This document shows, one piece after another, positions 22,735 through 34,074 of a DNA stretch of 64,000 bases; positions within the stretch are counted from its first letter, which is position 1; each line of letters begins with the position of its first letter. The notes beneath the pieces were generated by a model that did not search any database, was not told where the DNA came from, and worked only from the letters and a program-made list of their open reading frames with translations. Source of the DNA: Ascarosepion bandense (Eukaryota; Mollusca; Cephalopoda; Sepiida; Sepiidae); the NCBI GenBank assembly GCA_037127315.1, contig JBBBDQ010000403.1, forward strand, positions 3,020,001 to 3,084,000, given 5' to 3'. A program made the translations under genes and the position numbers.

Positions 22735-23310
22735 TTCTCGATAGGCTCCAAAGAAGAATCTGTAATGTGATTGGTCCTGACCTGGCAGCTCGACTCCAGC
22801 CACTTTCTCACTGGTGGGATGTGGCTTCCCTCTGTCTATTTTTAGAAATATATTCATGGCTTCTGCTTCGACAAACTTAAGACACTGGTGCCCACTCCAC
22901 TAGAATCTACTTGTGCAACCAGACTGGCAACAAAGTCCCACCCACTTACTGTTAGATCAACCAAACGTAGCTGACAATTCTACTCCAGCAGCTTCTTTTC
23001 TTGCACTTCCCACCTGTGGAACTCCCTTCCATGTACTTGCTTTCCTGATGGCTACAACCTCCAGGAATTTAAATGCAATGTCAACACCCATGTCTTATCC
23101 ACTTGACGCCAGTCCTTTCTACATCACCCTGTGTATCTTGTTCTTTTCCTTTCTCTCTACCTTCACAACTGTCTTCAGATCTGTGTTCCTATCCTTCTCT
23201 TACCATTTTTCTGACACCCCCATTAACTGGTTCATCTTTCTCTTCATTCTCCTCCTGACTAAATTTTCACTCTTATGTACCACCTTGCTTGGGATGAAAT
23301 GATTAAAAAA
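22735..23310 (+). mobile_element. LINE RT C-terminus and 3' end
   Basis: Plus-strand remnant from the rriCnviG-like region through RxxFxxW-like codons (cacctgtggaactccc, N-S-L). It includes L-Q-E-F-K-C-N-V-N (ccaggaatttaaatgc) and the 3' end cttgcttgggatgaaatgattaaaaa. Confidence 0.78.
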
Positions 23311-23314
23311 AACA

Positions 23315-23815
23315 CTTTAGGTCTGTTGAGAGAGTAAGGCCAAGTAGGCACAGCTTTTTTTGCTTTCTGGAAGATTAGCTTTTTCCATATTAATGAAAGG
23401 TAGAAAAGTTTCTTTATCATGGTTATGAGAGAGCAGCATCACTTTAGAAGTATTAAAATTTATGAGCAATAGATTGGAGGTCCTTTCCAAGAGCAGCAGC
23501 AAGGTTTACTTTGTCTACCTTGGCAGATTTCTTATCGAGACAGGAGTAAATGGTGGTGTCATCTGCATAAATCCCTACTTGAGAACTGATTACATTAGAA
23601 AAATCGTTGATGATGATCAGGAAAAGTGTAGGACCTAGGATAAGCCTTGAGGGATGCCTGTGTTTGTATGAAAGGATCTGGAAGCATGATTTCATGATTT
23701 GATAGAAACAATTGCACAAAAGTGAACAATCATCCAGAAATATCTTAGCCCTGTAGCTTGCAGAGAAGGCCAGCATACCAAACCCTGTCAAATGCTTTTG
23801 AGATATATGGGGGCC
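23315..23815 (-). pseudogene. LINE reverse transcriptase fragment with YADD
   Basis: Minus reading: G-P-T-L-F-L-I-I-I-N-D, then SSQVGIYADDTTIYSC with an intact RT active site. D-K-V-N-L-A-A-x-L-G-K-D-L-Q follows. Upstream (FDRVxH-like) codons reach 23815. Stops make it inactive. Confidence 0.82.
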
Positions 23816-24599
23816 ACAATTTAATTTTTGCTATTAACCTACAAATGTTTAAAAATATGTAAATTTGGATCAAATATGGATCAGAATCCAAGAGAATGAT
23901 ACATTAAAAAAGAAATAAACGTTTATAAATTTAACATGTTTTACTTTTATTTAAGTTTCATAAGAATTTTTTTGAAATGAATTATGGAAGAGAAAGTTCT
24001 AGTAATTTTAGTTTTGCATTTATTGTTTTTTATTGGTTAGGTAAACCTCAGGTGTCTTTCTCTTCTGGTCTTAATGCGTGTATGTGCAGATGTATACATT
24101 GGATTCTTGTAAATATTTTTGTGTTAATGTCCATATATATAATTCCTGAAGCTGGTAGTGTAATGTATGTGTGTTTCTGCATCATATTTCTGGCTGGTTT
24201 TGTAGGATTTAAGTGATAATGTCTGTGGATGTGTGTATTGTGGGCATTTTTGTTTCTGTTTGGTAGTATTTGTATGTTCATTGGCAGATGTTTGGTGCAG
24301 GTGTGAAAGATTTAAGCTGCATTGGATCTTAGATCTTAGTATCAGTTTTAAGAAAGTTGGTAATATGAAAAAGATATGTTTATGCAGCATGAATATATTT
24401 GGTGTATGGGTAGGTAGGATGTGAAACCAAGCTCTCCTATCATTCTGAAGATGAGATTCTGATCTCAAAATATTAATGAATAATAAATACGTAATACTTA
24501 ACACCTTCTTTAACTTCCTTTATTTTACTAAACGCATTGTGATAGCCGTCAAATTCCTAACCATTGTATACACAATGTTTCAAGCAAATTACAAAACTC
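23816..24599. other. Intron 5, unassigned
   Basis: No confident element. Minus frame 24124-24504 is open for 126 codons but low in complexity (His/Thr/Lys-rich from TG-rich DNA) and matches nothing I recognise. Confidence 0.35.
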
Positions 24600-24915
24600 T
24601 CCTACGAATATATTTTTTTTAAATTTTTATTAAATTCAACTTGGAAGTTATTATTACATTGAGTTTTGTCCAGCCAATCCATTGGAACCGATGATTCCGG
24701 GAATGTAATTGATGAAGATAAAAACAATGTCAATTCAAGGATGAAGCCCTGCATGAACACGTTATATCTAGAAGCAAGTCCGTTCAGCACAACCCTGATT
24801 ATATGATTTGATAAAAATGATTGAATTAAACCAAATATTAAACATCCAGAGACATTATAGTTTATATATATTAAACTTGTGGAGAAAGCCAACATGCCAA
24901 ACCCTATCAAAAGCC
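24600..24915 (-). pseudogene. LINE reverse transcriptase fragment
   Basis: Minus reading: I-Q-S-F-L-S-N-H-I-I-R-V-V-L-N-G and N-V-F-M-Q-G-F-I-L-E-L-T, a decayed form of the RT stretch before YADD (SNRxIRVVLDG ... AGVPQGSILGPT). The GVPQGS box is lost. Confidence 0.72.
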
Positions 24916-24984
24916 TTCAAGCTATTTAAAGCCACACTCTAAGTCCCACTTTAAAGCTTGATAGATAAATTCTTTGATAACCAC

Positions 24985-25350
24985 TAAAACATCTGATGAG
25001 CTTTTTTCCCTGGTGCTTGTCAACATGAATTTAAGTGTGCTACTAGACTGGCATTTAGGTCTCACACTTTTACTGCTGAAATAGTTAAATATAACTGTCA
25101 CTTCTATTCCAATAGTTTCTTTTCCCACAATTCCTGCCAGTGGAACTCCCTTCCATTTACTTATTCCCTGATAGCTACAATCTTGCCAAATTTAAGTGCA
25201 ACGTCAGTTGTCATTGTCTATCTTCTTGAATCTTGTTCATCGTTTATCCTTTCTTCAATACCCCTCTACCCAGTCTTTTCTCTCACTGTAACCCTCTGAA
25301 CACTTGAGGCAGTCCCGCCTTGTTAGGGGTGAAATGATTAAAAAAAAACT
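24985..25350 (+). mobile_element. LINE C-terminus and 3' end
   Basis: Landmarks in order: aggtctcacacttttactg, cagtggaactcccttcc, gccaaatttaagtgcaacg and ttaggggtgaaatgatt with an A-run. Confidence 0.75.
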
Positions 25351-25354
25351 AGAA

Positions 25355-25640
25355 AAGTGAAAGCCATATTGTTTACTAGAAAGAAAGCCTTACGAAGTGA
25401 GATGCTTAACCATTTCAGAGTTAATTAGAGCCTCTAGTACTTTGCCAAAAAGCAGTAAAAAAACTAATAGGATGATAATTTGAGAGATCAGAAGGTTCAC
25501 AAGAGTTCTTTAAAATTTAAACTACAGTGGAGGATTCCAAACAAATTGGCTGACAAGCTTACATCAATTGATAAATTTGAGGACAAGAGGCAGCAAGGCA
25601 GACACCATTTAAAACAAATATTTTCAACTTTCTTGTTATT
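25355..25640 (-). mobile_element. LINE RT N-terminal fragment
   Basis: In reverse the codons read F-G-K-V-L-E-A-L-I, a form of the S-K-V-x-E-x-L-I motif early in the RT domain. It is followed by a stretch like the QYGF region. Weak. Confidence 0.45.
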
Positions 25641-25724
25641 ATTATATTTTATTTATTTTGTTTTTATGGCCTTGTTCAGTTGTTCATCAATGTGTGTCAG
25701 TTTCAGGGAATTTTAAACTGGACG

Positions 25725-25985
25725 CTTTATCTAGTATTCTTTGTCAGTTTTCATTTTTTTAAAACGTTCTTCAATGATCACATCTTTGTCTATAATATTC
25801 TCAGCATCCTTCTGTAGAATCACACATTTGTTGCTTTAAATCTCATCTTATCTCTGAAGGAATTTGTTTCTTATGAAATATTAATACTTTGCTTAGTTTC
25901 TGGAAGGCATCTTTCACTTTTCTCACATTTCTTTGGATCTCTGTCCTGCACCTTCTGTCACCTGTTATTATTTTTATTACTATAC
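25725..25985 (-). mobile_element. RTE-like LINE fragment
   Basis: Minus-strand remnant matching the 12590-13295 copy: cctgcaccttctgtc, tttctggaaggcatctttc and ctcagcatccttctgtag occur in the same order. Confidence 0.65.
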
Positions 25986-26119
25986 TTTTGAGAATGATTA
26001 TTATTTTCTAGAAAAAGAGAGTTTTGAGTTTCTTTCTAGACTGTAGATATGAAGAAGGCCATAGAATGGATCAGCCTGAAGGTTGTTTTGACAATCAAAG
26101 AAACATAAATAATGGGTTT

Positions 26120-26422
26120 CAGTCAGTCAGGCAGTTAAGGGCTATATGTGATACACGCTTGGGCGATCATGTCTCAAAAGAGATATGACTGACTGGGCAG
26201 AAGATTATCCTACAGAAGGTTGCCATTACTTTCTGTGGTAGACTGGTTGCCAGCCAAGGCTATAGAACCCAATCTGTCCTGTTATTTATCCTATAACTTG
26301 AGGAAAGAGATGGATTAATATCTTTCCCAAGGGTATTTGTGCGTAAGTGAATGCAACAAACTCAAACTCGGCTTCCTGATTTCTCGTTCCGAGCTGATAT
26401 TGACTGCTCCACAACACACATA
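26120..26422 (-). mobile_element. tRNA-derived SINE, family 1
   Basis: Full-length minus copy. It interrupts intronic sequence that is continuous in the paralogous intron before E15 (empty site near 62997), so it inserted after the block duplication. Confidence 0.92.
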
Positions 26423-26614
26423 AACATCTTAAAAAAGCTTTTGATTGAAAATTTTATTTTAAATAATTTTTGTTATTATATTTGACAAAGAGACAAATTA
26501 AACACGAGAAAGAATATCGATTACACTTTCAACAAATTCATTTAAAATATTAATAATCTTTTTTATTCTATTTTAAACCCAAGCTTAATGTTGAGTTAAT
26601 ATTATTCCTTGCAG

Positions 26615-26725
26615 CCAATCCTTGTGGACTGAAGCCCTGCAAGAATGGCGCTGAGTGCATAAACGATGGTGAAGAGTTTATCTGCAAATGTAAACGTGGA
26701 TTTATGGGAAAAACTTGCATTGAAG
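26615..26725 (+). CDS. EGF-like exon E6 (block 1, type P3)
   Basis: EGF module, acceptor attattccttgcag, donor g|gtgagt. Reads [14 protein letters not shown], then CINDGEEFICKC and KRGFMGKTC. Type P3 signature: E-F before Cys4, basic or Thr between Cys4 and Cys5, and GF.GKTC at the end, as in E9, E12 and E15. Closest to E15, and the introns before both are also alignable. The junction to E7 gives Val instead of the usual Pro. Confidence 0.94.
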
Positions 26726-26840
26726 GTGAGTTTGACTTTTAGGTTTGCTTCACTTTATATTTATTATCTTTCAAGTTCTTGAACACTGCATTTTATATTC
26801 TTTTGGTAATGCCACTGATGTGTAGGGGGCTACATAATAG

Positions 26841-27590
26841 TGAAAAGATTGAAAAGAGAATACCAGAAACCACATCCTAAACAGGGAACAAGGGATGAGC
26901 CTCTTAACCTGTTCAAGAGACGTGGGTGGAGTGTGAACCGGGCGATAGATCTATCTACTCCAATTGAAAAAAAAAAAAAAAGTGCGGAAGATTGGAAAAG
27001 AGAATGCCAGAAACCACATCCTAAGCAGGGAACAAGGGATGAGCCTCTTAACCTGTTCAAGAGACATGGGTGGAGTGTGAACCGGGCAATAGATCTATCT
27101 ACTCCAATTGAAAAAAAAAAAAAAGTGCGGAAGATTGGAAAAGAGAAATCCGGAAACCACATCCTAAACAGGGAACAAGGGATGAGCCTCTTAACCTGTT
27201 CAATAGACATGGGTGGAGTGTGAACCGGGCGATAGCTAGATCTATCTACTCCAATTGAAAAAAAAAAAACAAAGTGAGAAGATTGGAAAAGAGAAATCCG
27301 GAAACCACATCCTAAACAGGGAACAAGGGATGAGCCTCTTAACCTGTTCAATAGACGTGGGTGGAGTGTGAACCGGGCGATAGATAGATCTATCTACTCC
27401 AATTGAAAAAAAAAAAAGTGCAGAAGATTGGAAAAGAGAAATCCGGAAACCACATCCTAAACAGGGAACAAGGGATGAGCCTCTTAACCTGTTCAATAGA
27501 CATGGGTGGAGTGTGAACCGGGCGATAGATCTATCTACTCCAATTGAAAAAAAAAAAAAAACAAAGTGAGAAGATTGGAAAAGAGCTTTT
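26841..27590. repeat. ~145 bp tandem repeat, five copies plus a partial
   Basis: Units start near 26841, 26985, 27127, 27277 and 27422, with a partial at 27570. Each has gattggaaaagagaa, aaccacatcctaaacaggg, aaggatgagcctc-like and gtgaaccgggcgatag, then an A-run of variable length. Unit length varies from the A-run and small indels. Open frames across it on both strands are an effect of the repeat. Confidence 0.92.
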
Positions 27591-27599
27591 CTCTTTGAT

Positions 27600-27925
27600 A
27601 CCGTGTCCTTTTAGATTTAAGTATAGCACTTGATTGGCAATTAGGTCTCATCATTTTACTGTTAAGATGACTAGATGTAACTGTAATTTCTATTCTAAGA
27701 GTTTCTTCTCTCACTGCTTGTTTGAAAGTTTCTTCTGATTTCTTCCTTTCCTGTCAGTTATGATCTTCAAAAATTTAAATGAAACATGAGTTTCTGCCTT
27801 TTGTAATCTTGTTTGTTTCATTGTTCTTTCCCCTCACTAATCTTTCCCATTTTATTTGACCCTCAGTAATTATTTGCGTCTTCGTGGCATAATTGTTTGG
27901 AGTGAAATGGCTAAAGAATTTTAAA
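27600..27925 (+). mobile_element. LINE C-terminus and 3' end
   Basis: Contains aattaggtctcatcattttactg, then agagtttcttctctc, ttcaaaaatttaaatg and gtttggagtgaaatgg, a worn version of the same 3' end. Confidence 0.7.
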
Positions 27926-28300
27926 AATCTGTTGATTTGCGCTAAGTTCATTTTACACTAATGCTCTTGGGAAAGGTAACACTCAATCTCCTTTTTGTCC
28001 GGCTATGGGTTAAATAGTAGGGAAACTGAGCCATTTCATCTCGGTAGGAATAAACAGTGTAGGAGAGGTACAACGGCAAACTACAAAGTTTCTAATCTAT
28101 TCTTGCCCTCTTTTCTACTCTGAGGCTTTTGGAATATAAGAAAGGTTAATTTCAAAACAAAATCAAAGGGTTAATGCCAATGTCAATGCATTCTGAAGAA
28201 GGAAAAGTGCTGAAGATCAAATCTTATCAAAATCAGAGACTGATAAATTTTGAAAAAAGTTTGAAGCTTAAAAAAGTGGTGGGTGTTAATGAGGACCAGC
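27926..28300. other. Intron 6, middle
   Basis: No gene. 27960-28110 carries a degraded SINE-like stretch (gctcttgggaaaggtaaca, atgggttaaatag). Confidence 0.4.
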
Positions 28301-28309
28301 CAAATTTGG

Positions 28310-28645
28310 TGTGGAGGCTTGACCCCTTCTGGCCCTACCGTAGAATCGCCACTAATAGTTATTATTCTCTTCCAAACGATTGCTTCCCCGACGGCTACAA
28401 TCTCCAGGAGTTTAAATGTAAGGTCAATAGACACCTCCTAACACACTAACCTGCTCCCATTCTATCAAACACTCTTCCCATCTGCCCGACACTCATCCTC
28501 GCTATCCTTACTCATCTATCACCTTTCTCCTGACATTCCCTATGTCTATCCACTCCTTCTCTTTACCTTCCCCTATGTAGCCCCATGCGCAATAGTGGCA
28601 GTGGAATGCCTTGCTTGGGGTGAGATGATTAAAAAAAAAAAAAAA
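28310..28645 (+). mobile_element. LINE C-terminus and 3' end
   Basis: Reads N-D-C-F-P-D-G-Y-N-L-Q-E-F-K-C-K-V-N-R-H then stop. The 3' UTR has gtggcagtggaatgcc and ttggggtgagatgatt with a poly-A of about 17. Confidence 0.85.
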
Positions 28646-28859
28646 AATAGTGTCACACTAACCTTGAAAGGGGCAACATATTTTCATGAATGCATTTTCA
28701 CTTTATATTAAATCCAAAAAATCTTAATTAATACATCAATGCTGATGAGCCCATCTTTCGGATGGTCAGCATGAATGGATAATATTTAGAAACCTATAAC
28801 TAATACAGGGTTTTTATTTTCATTTTTACAAATAATACTATACTTTAATACAAACATTA

Positions 28860-29700
28860 ACTTTTTTTTAATCATTTTACCATAAGCAAAACAGTGAAGC
28901 CATTATGGTGCAAAGGGTTTACTGAGTCTAAGACAATATGAGAAAAAATACTATTAAGAGAGGACAATAAAAGAACAAGAATTAATAAGACAGTGATGGA
29001 TATTGCATTTAAATTTCTGAAGATCAAAGTTGACTGGGAAGCACATAGCCAGAAGAGAGTTCCATGAGTGAGAATTGTGAGAGAAGAATCTGTTCACAGA
29101 AAACTTACAGTTAAATCTGTTTATCCATTTAAATGATAAAATGATGAGACCTAACTGCCAATCTAGTATTGTTCTTAAATTCATAGAGTCTAGGTACCAC
29201 AGAGGAAAGTTCATCAGAAAAATTACAATGAAAGTATTTATAGAAGATGTATAAGGAAGCTATATTATGTAGGAAAATGACTGAAGCTGAGATGCCATGT
29301 CAGGATCAATAATATTGCCGGTTCTTCATTGAATTTTATAAAGAATCTCTAAATGTATAAGAGAAGGACCAGACCAGATGTGACACCAATATTTGAAATA
29401 TGGATGAATAGTAAACTTAGAAATATAAATATGCAAGATAGATTCTGGTGAGAAAAATTGTCTCGTACAAGACAGAGAATCGCCTTCCCTAGCAGCAGAC
29501 TTAGCAGTTCATTCAATATAATATTTCTAGTTTAAGTCAGTGGAAAATTTTAGTCTGAGACGATGCACTATGTCATTATCATGAAGGTTAGCATCAGCCA
29601 TGCTGATAGAGGTTTAAATGGGTTCTTTCAGATGATTAAAAGAGATTGGTTTTGTTTTGGAGGCATTAAAATTTATTAGCCATTCCTTGTATACAAATTT
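28860..29700 (-). mobile_element. LINE RT C-terminal half, inverted
   Basis: Minus copy from its A-tail side (28860, tttttttaatcattttacc) to RT codons near 29700. NFDLQKFKCNI, H-S-W-N-S-L-L and, further in, I-N-F-N-A-S-K-T-K are readable. Lies tail-out against the plus copy starting at 29715. Confidence 0.8.
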
Positions 29701-29714
29701 TGAGATCATCTTGA

Positions 29715-30345
29715 ATCTATCCTGCACATATATAAATCTACCATCCACCCACGTATTGAATACTGCTACCACATCTGGTTGGGTGCCCCTGCTATTCTCC
29801 TCGGGGTTCTTGACAAAATACATTGGAGAGTCTGTAAAGTGATCAATACTGACTTGGCAGACTGGCTGCAGTCACTCTCACCGGCGTGACGTAGCTTCCC
29901 TGTGCCTCTACTATAAATACTTTCACTGCTTCTGCACCGATGAACTTAGATCACTGTGCCCCCAGGTACAAATTTGCGTGAGATACTAGATTAGCAACTA
30001 GGTCCCACCCTTTTACAGTGAAACCGATAAAATGTAACTGCAGTTTCTACTCCAACAGCTCTTTTTCTCGCACTTCTCGCCTGTGGAATTCCCTTCCACA
30101 TGATTGCTTCCCTGACAGCTACAATCTCCAGGAGTTTAAATGTAAGGTCAATAGACACCTCCTAACACACTAACTTGCATCCATTCTCTCAAACACTTTC
30201 CCATCTGCGCAACCCTCAGCCTTGGTATCCCTACCTGTCTGTCACACTCCTTCTGACATTTCTTATATCTAACTACTCTTTCTCTTCACCTAACCCCTTG
30301 TGCAATCGTGGCAGTGGAATGCCTTGCTTGGGGTGAAATGATTAA
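29715..30345 (+). mobile_element. LINE RT C-terminus and 3' end
   Basis: Plus copy: cctgcacatatataaatc (I-L-H-I-Y-K), ccccttgtgcaatcg and gcagtggaatgcc, then ttggggtgaaatgatt with poly-A. Together with 28860-29700 it makes a head-to-head LINE pair. Confidence 0.82.
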
Positions 30346-30459
30346 AAAAAAAAATCAAAATAGAAAAAAAAACTCATAATTATGAAACTTGAAATAAAGA
30401 AATCTGTATTTAATTAATTTAATTTAATTATTCATTAAGTGAATAATTTTCTTTTTCAG

Positions 30460-30570
30460 TCAACCCATGTGGACTAGAACCTTGCAAGAATGGAGCCAAG
30501 TGTTTCAACCGCAATGATACCTTTGAATGTGTTTGTACAGCTGACTTCATGGGACGAACTTGTATTGAAC
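30460..30570 (+). CDS. EGF-like exon E7 (block 2, type P1)
   Basis: EGF module, acceptor tttctttttcag, donor c|gtaagt. Reads N-P-C-G-L-E-P-C-K-N-G-A-K-C, then CFNRNDTFECVC and TADFMGRTC. P1 signature D-T-F and FMGRTC. The N-D-T triplet in the C3-C4 loop is a possible N-glycosylation sequon, not present in the other P1 exons. Its acceptor region resembles that of E13 (attcatta, then the same pyrimidine tract). Confidence 0.94.
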
Positions 30571-31145
30571 GTAAGTGCTTATCTTCTAAAATTTTCTATT
30601 CTTATTAAGTGGCTTTATTTGCTTGTTTAATATAATTTGATCTACGAAGAGTTAACCTGTGGTGACTCCAGTATGTACTGGGGTCACTCTAAGAGATACC
30701 AAAGTAAGTTTAGTAATCAGTGTTACCTTTTGAATAGCTTCAAAGCCACAAAGTACAGAGTCAGGTCTCAAAGGGTGTTGGTGCCTGCCACAACATAAAG
30801 AAGGGGACCTAGATGAACTTAGGATATGTACACATAAGACAGCCAGATAACTAAAAAATTATAGAAGTACCTACAAGGGAAAAAGCAAAATCCCTCACAT
30901 CTTGGGAAGAAGATCAAATTTTCGAGAAAAGACATGGAAACACATACCCTTGATTCAGTCAACATTAATTTAATAAAATCCAAAAATAAATAAATAATTA
31001 TTTCATATTTAAACAAATTTAGTCTTATAATTTTATCAGAAATTTACTAGTATATTTAGCATTGAAAACCTTTTACTTATGAAAACGTTACTAATTATAA
31101 ATACTTACATAAAATACAATTTCAAAACTTTTTATTAAAGAAATG
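30571..31145. other. Intron 7, first part
   Basis: No recognised element. The end repeats the phrase cattaaatac/acttacat-like motifs found before E8. Confidence 0.4.
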
Positions 31146-31149
31146 TTAT

Positions 31150-31250
31150 TAAATTAAAAATACTTGCATTGAAATAATTTCTCTTATATCAATTAGCAAA
31201 CGTTTGTTGACTTAAGGCTGGCAAAAATGATTTTAAAGTATTAATCTTAT
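31150..31250 (+). pseudogene. Decayed EGF exon (relic 1)
   Basis: 31150-31196 aligns with the intron end before E8 (acttgcatt, ttctcttatatcaattag against ttctttatcaaatag). 31197 onward aligns with E8 (gacttaag, gcaaaaatg against gtaaaaatg). The acceptor AG survives, but Cys codons are lost and an in-frame stop (tga) follows the first Cys codon. No donor is evident. A dead copy of a P2-type exon. Confidence 0.75.
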
Positions 31251-31438
31251 TGTGGATGGTATGTTGGCTCATAAAGTTTTGTAGTCGATGAATAGTATTG
31301 TCCTGAAAAGGACAGTTTATTGCATACTGTTACTGAAGAAAGGATGGCTTGCTTCTGATGATGGCTGGCTTTTGGCTGCTACGAATAGATACTACATTTT
31401 GATCCTCTTTATCTGGGTCACAGATTTTTTTTATGTGT

Positions 31439-31690
31439 TAATTTCAGCTGAATTTGTTGCATTCACTTACGCACAAATACCCATAGGAAAGGTATTAATC
31501 CATCACTCCCCTCCAGTTATAGGTTAAATAATAGGATAGATTGGTTTCTATAGCCTTGGCTGGCAACCAGTCTACTGCAGAAAATAATGGCGATCTACTG
31601 TGGGATAATCTTATGCCCAGTCAGTCATGTCTCTTTCGAGGCATGATCACCCAAGCATGTATCACGTATAGCACTTAACTGACTGACTGA
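31439..31690 (+). mobile_element. tRNA-derived SINE, family 1, 5'-truncated
   Basis: Lacks the tRNA head. The body from cagctgaatttgttgcattc to the tail cacttaactgactgactga is present. Confidence 0.85.
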
Positions 31691-31805
31691 ATATAATAGT
31701 TGGAGATATAATTAAGGCTTGTACTGGGTATAAAGTGGGGGATCGGTTTTCTATTGTTATGAAGTAATAAACTGATCCCCACTAATTGCTACTTAATAAT
31801 ATAAT

Positions 31806-31980
31806 ACATCTCTTCTCCATCTAGCTATGAGTCAAATAATATGACAGATTGGGTTCTATAGCTTTGGCAGACAACCAGTCTACTGCAGAAAGTAATGGCA
31901 ACCTACTGCGGGATAATCTTCTGCCCAGTCAGTCATGTCTCTTTCGAGACATGATCGCCTAAAGCATGTATTACGTAATT
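31806..31980 (+). mobile_element. tRNA-derived SINE, family 1, 3' half
   Basis: Begins mid-body (catctagctatgag), keeps ctactgcgggataatc and the tgtctctttcgagaca stem, and ends near gtattacgta, directly before relic 2. Confidence 0.82.
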
Positions 31981-31985
31981 TAATG

Positions 31986-32018
31986 CAAACCCATGTGTAC
32001 TTGGCCCCTTCAAAAATT
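31986..32018 (+). pseudogene. Possible EGF exon scrap (relic 2)
   Basis: aacccatgtgtacttgg and cccttcaaaaatt match the 5' end of the EGF exons (compare E5 aacccatgtggacttga) with about five differences in 31 bases. The upstream AG and all downstream exon sequence are missing, so it is only a fragment. Confidence 0.5.
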
Positions 32019-32162
32019 ACTATAAATAATTCTTAATCTTTAAAAAAATTTTTACATTAAAATCATATCATTTATAAAAATCTGATTAAATTAAAAATAT
32101 TTAAATAGAAAATGATAAACCATTGTCAAAAAGTAAACCTTGCATAATTATATAATAAAACC

Positions 32163-32937
32163 TGGCCAACCTGAAGGAGACTACCACCACCTTTTAAATT
32201 TGTTGATTTTCATTTTTTTTTTTGTTTTTTTCAGTGCAGTCTTATCGGTTATTACATAAAGTTTCCGATTATCAAAAAATTTTTTTTTAATTTCAATACT
32301 TAAACAATTTTAGAGTGGGACTAGTAAATCGATCCTCATTTTGGAGCCACTTGCATTGGGGTCACTTTGTTCTGTTTTTTTTGGGATGAGGTGTTGCTCT
32401 TGTTTTTGTCTTTTGCAAGTTTTCTTTAGTTCTTATGATGGTATCTTCCTCGGAAACTCCAAGAATGGCTTTATTCAAAAATTTCGCAAAAGATTCAGTT
32501 GTTGAATATGCACAAGAAAAAAAGTTAATTGTACAGGATTGATTTACTATAAGGTTGTATGAAAAACTGAGCCTCCCACCCTAAAATTGTTTAAATGTTG
32601 AAATTTTTACAAATTTTTTTTGTCAATCGGAAAGTTTAGGGTGTAATCAATTAGACTGCACTGAAAAAAGTAAAAAAAAAAATAGATAATCAACGAATTT
32701 ACAGGTTGGTGGTAATGTCGTACTGGCGAGTGGTTCCAAAATGGAGGCTCGATTTACTATAACGTTGTATGATAAATTGAGCTCCCTCAAAAATTGTTGA
32801 AATATTAAAATTTTTCCAAATTATTTTTGTCAGTCAGAAAGTTTAGGGTGTAATCAATAAGATTGCACTGAAAAAAGTAAAAAAATGAAAAACAACAAAT
32901 TTAAAGGTGGTGGTAGTCTCTTTCAGGTCCACCCAAA
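32163..32937. mobile_element. Long-inverted-repeat element, copy 1
   Basis: Ends acctgaaggagactaccacc and, inverted, ggtggtagtctctttcaggt. The arms exceed 200 bp and share ttcagtgca-tcttat, taaagtttccgatt and ccattttgga blocks. Between the arms lies a broken short ORF (M-V-S-S-S-E-T-P-R-M-A-L-F-K-N-F-A-K) ending in TGA. The right arm is partly present twice. Second copy at 58425. No known transposase. Confidence 0.82.
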
Positions 32938-33174
32938 AATTATATAATTGAAAACATCATAACAATGTCTTTATGAAACTTTGAAATCAGCACAAACCTG
33001 CTCAGTTAAAATGACAAATTCTTTGCACTAAAACTGTCAACACTCCCCAATATTGTGCACTTTAGGATAAAAAACCTAATTGCCAAAACATCTTTTAATA
33101 TTAAAACTACTAAAAAACAATCTTTGTACTAAAACCTCTAACAAATCAACGCTATTAAATAAGTCTTAAACTTT

Positions 33175-33262
33175 AAAATGCATTTAAGCAGCGGAAATGT
33201 GGTTCTACAGAAGGATGCTGGACCGAGCATGTAGGCAATGATGAGGTGTTGGATAGACTGAA
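33175..33262 (+). mobile_element. RTE-like LINE scrap
   Basis: Codons A-A-E-M-W-F-Y-R-R-M-L match the C-terminal motif of the RTE-like ORF (AAEMYFYRRML in the 12590 copy). Confidence 0.65.
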
Positions 33263-33608
33263 AAAAGTTTTTCCCATTGTCTCATTATCTCCATAAATTA
33301 CTGTATTTATTAAATATACTTTATCAATTATGAAGATTCCGAACAATGGTTGAACCAAAACTAATTTAGAAAAACTTCAAGAAATTTGAATTGAAGATTA
33401 AATTAATGTTAAAGAACACACCCAGTGCATTGGTTTGATTATAATTTCATTTAAAAAAAAAAAAAGAAGCTGCTTTAATTAAAAACAGATGGTATTTCCA
33501 AAGTTGAAAAATATAGAAAGTGCACTGATTTCTAAATCACCTATAAATTTGCATCCCTGTTCTTATATCTCACATTTTTTTAACGAATTTATGTTGTCAC
33601 AATGTGGG

Positions 33609-33914
33609 GTCAGTCAGTTAAGTGCCATATGTGATACACGCTTGGGTGATCATGTCTTGGAAGAGACATAACTGACTGAGCAGAAAATTATCCTGCAGTA
33701 GGTTGCCATTACTGTCTGCGGTAGACTGGTTGCCAGTCAAGTCTATAGAACCCAATTGTCCAATTATTTAACCCATAACTGGAGGGAAGAGATGAATTAA
33801 TATCTTTCCCAAGGATATTTGCATGTAAATGAATGCAATCAATTCAACTGGAATTCAAACTCAGTTCTCTGATTTTTCGTTTTGAGTCGATATCCACTGC
33901 CCCACAACGTATAT
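33609..33914 (-). mobile_element. tRNA-derived SINE, family 1
   Basis: Full-length minus copy just upstream of the E8 acceptor region. Head: ccactgccccacaacg in reverse. Confidence 0.9.
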
Positions 33915-33963
33915 CCTAAATGAAAAATTACTTGCATTAAAAATGATTTTCTTTATCAAATAG

Positions 33964-34074
33964 CGAACCCATGCGGACTTAAGCCCTGTAAAAATGGGGC
34001 TAAATGCTTCAATGATGGTGAAAAATACAAATGTGTGTGTACGGCTGCTTTCATGGGACCCACCTGTGTTGAAC
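33964..34074 (+). CDS. EGF-like exon E8 (block 2, type P2)
   Basis: EGF module, acceptor ctttatcaaatag (weak pyrimidine tract), donor c|gtgagt. Reads [14 protein letters not shown], then CFNDGEKYKCVC and TAAFMGPTC, followed by V-E. P2 signature E-K-Y and a FMGPTC end, shared with E11's FMGP. It has a decayed paralogue at 31197 in the preceding intron. Confidence 0.94.

Noticed and set aside
24124..24504. 126-codon minus frame as a gene or Penelope-like ORF
   Set aside because: Low-complexity composition from TG-rich DNA and no catalytic motif.
26830..27496. Long open frames on both strands with repeated Pro/Cys/Gly-rich segments
   Set aside because: They follow the ~145 bp tandem repeat, whose unit lacks stops in some frames.
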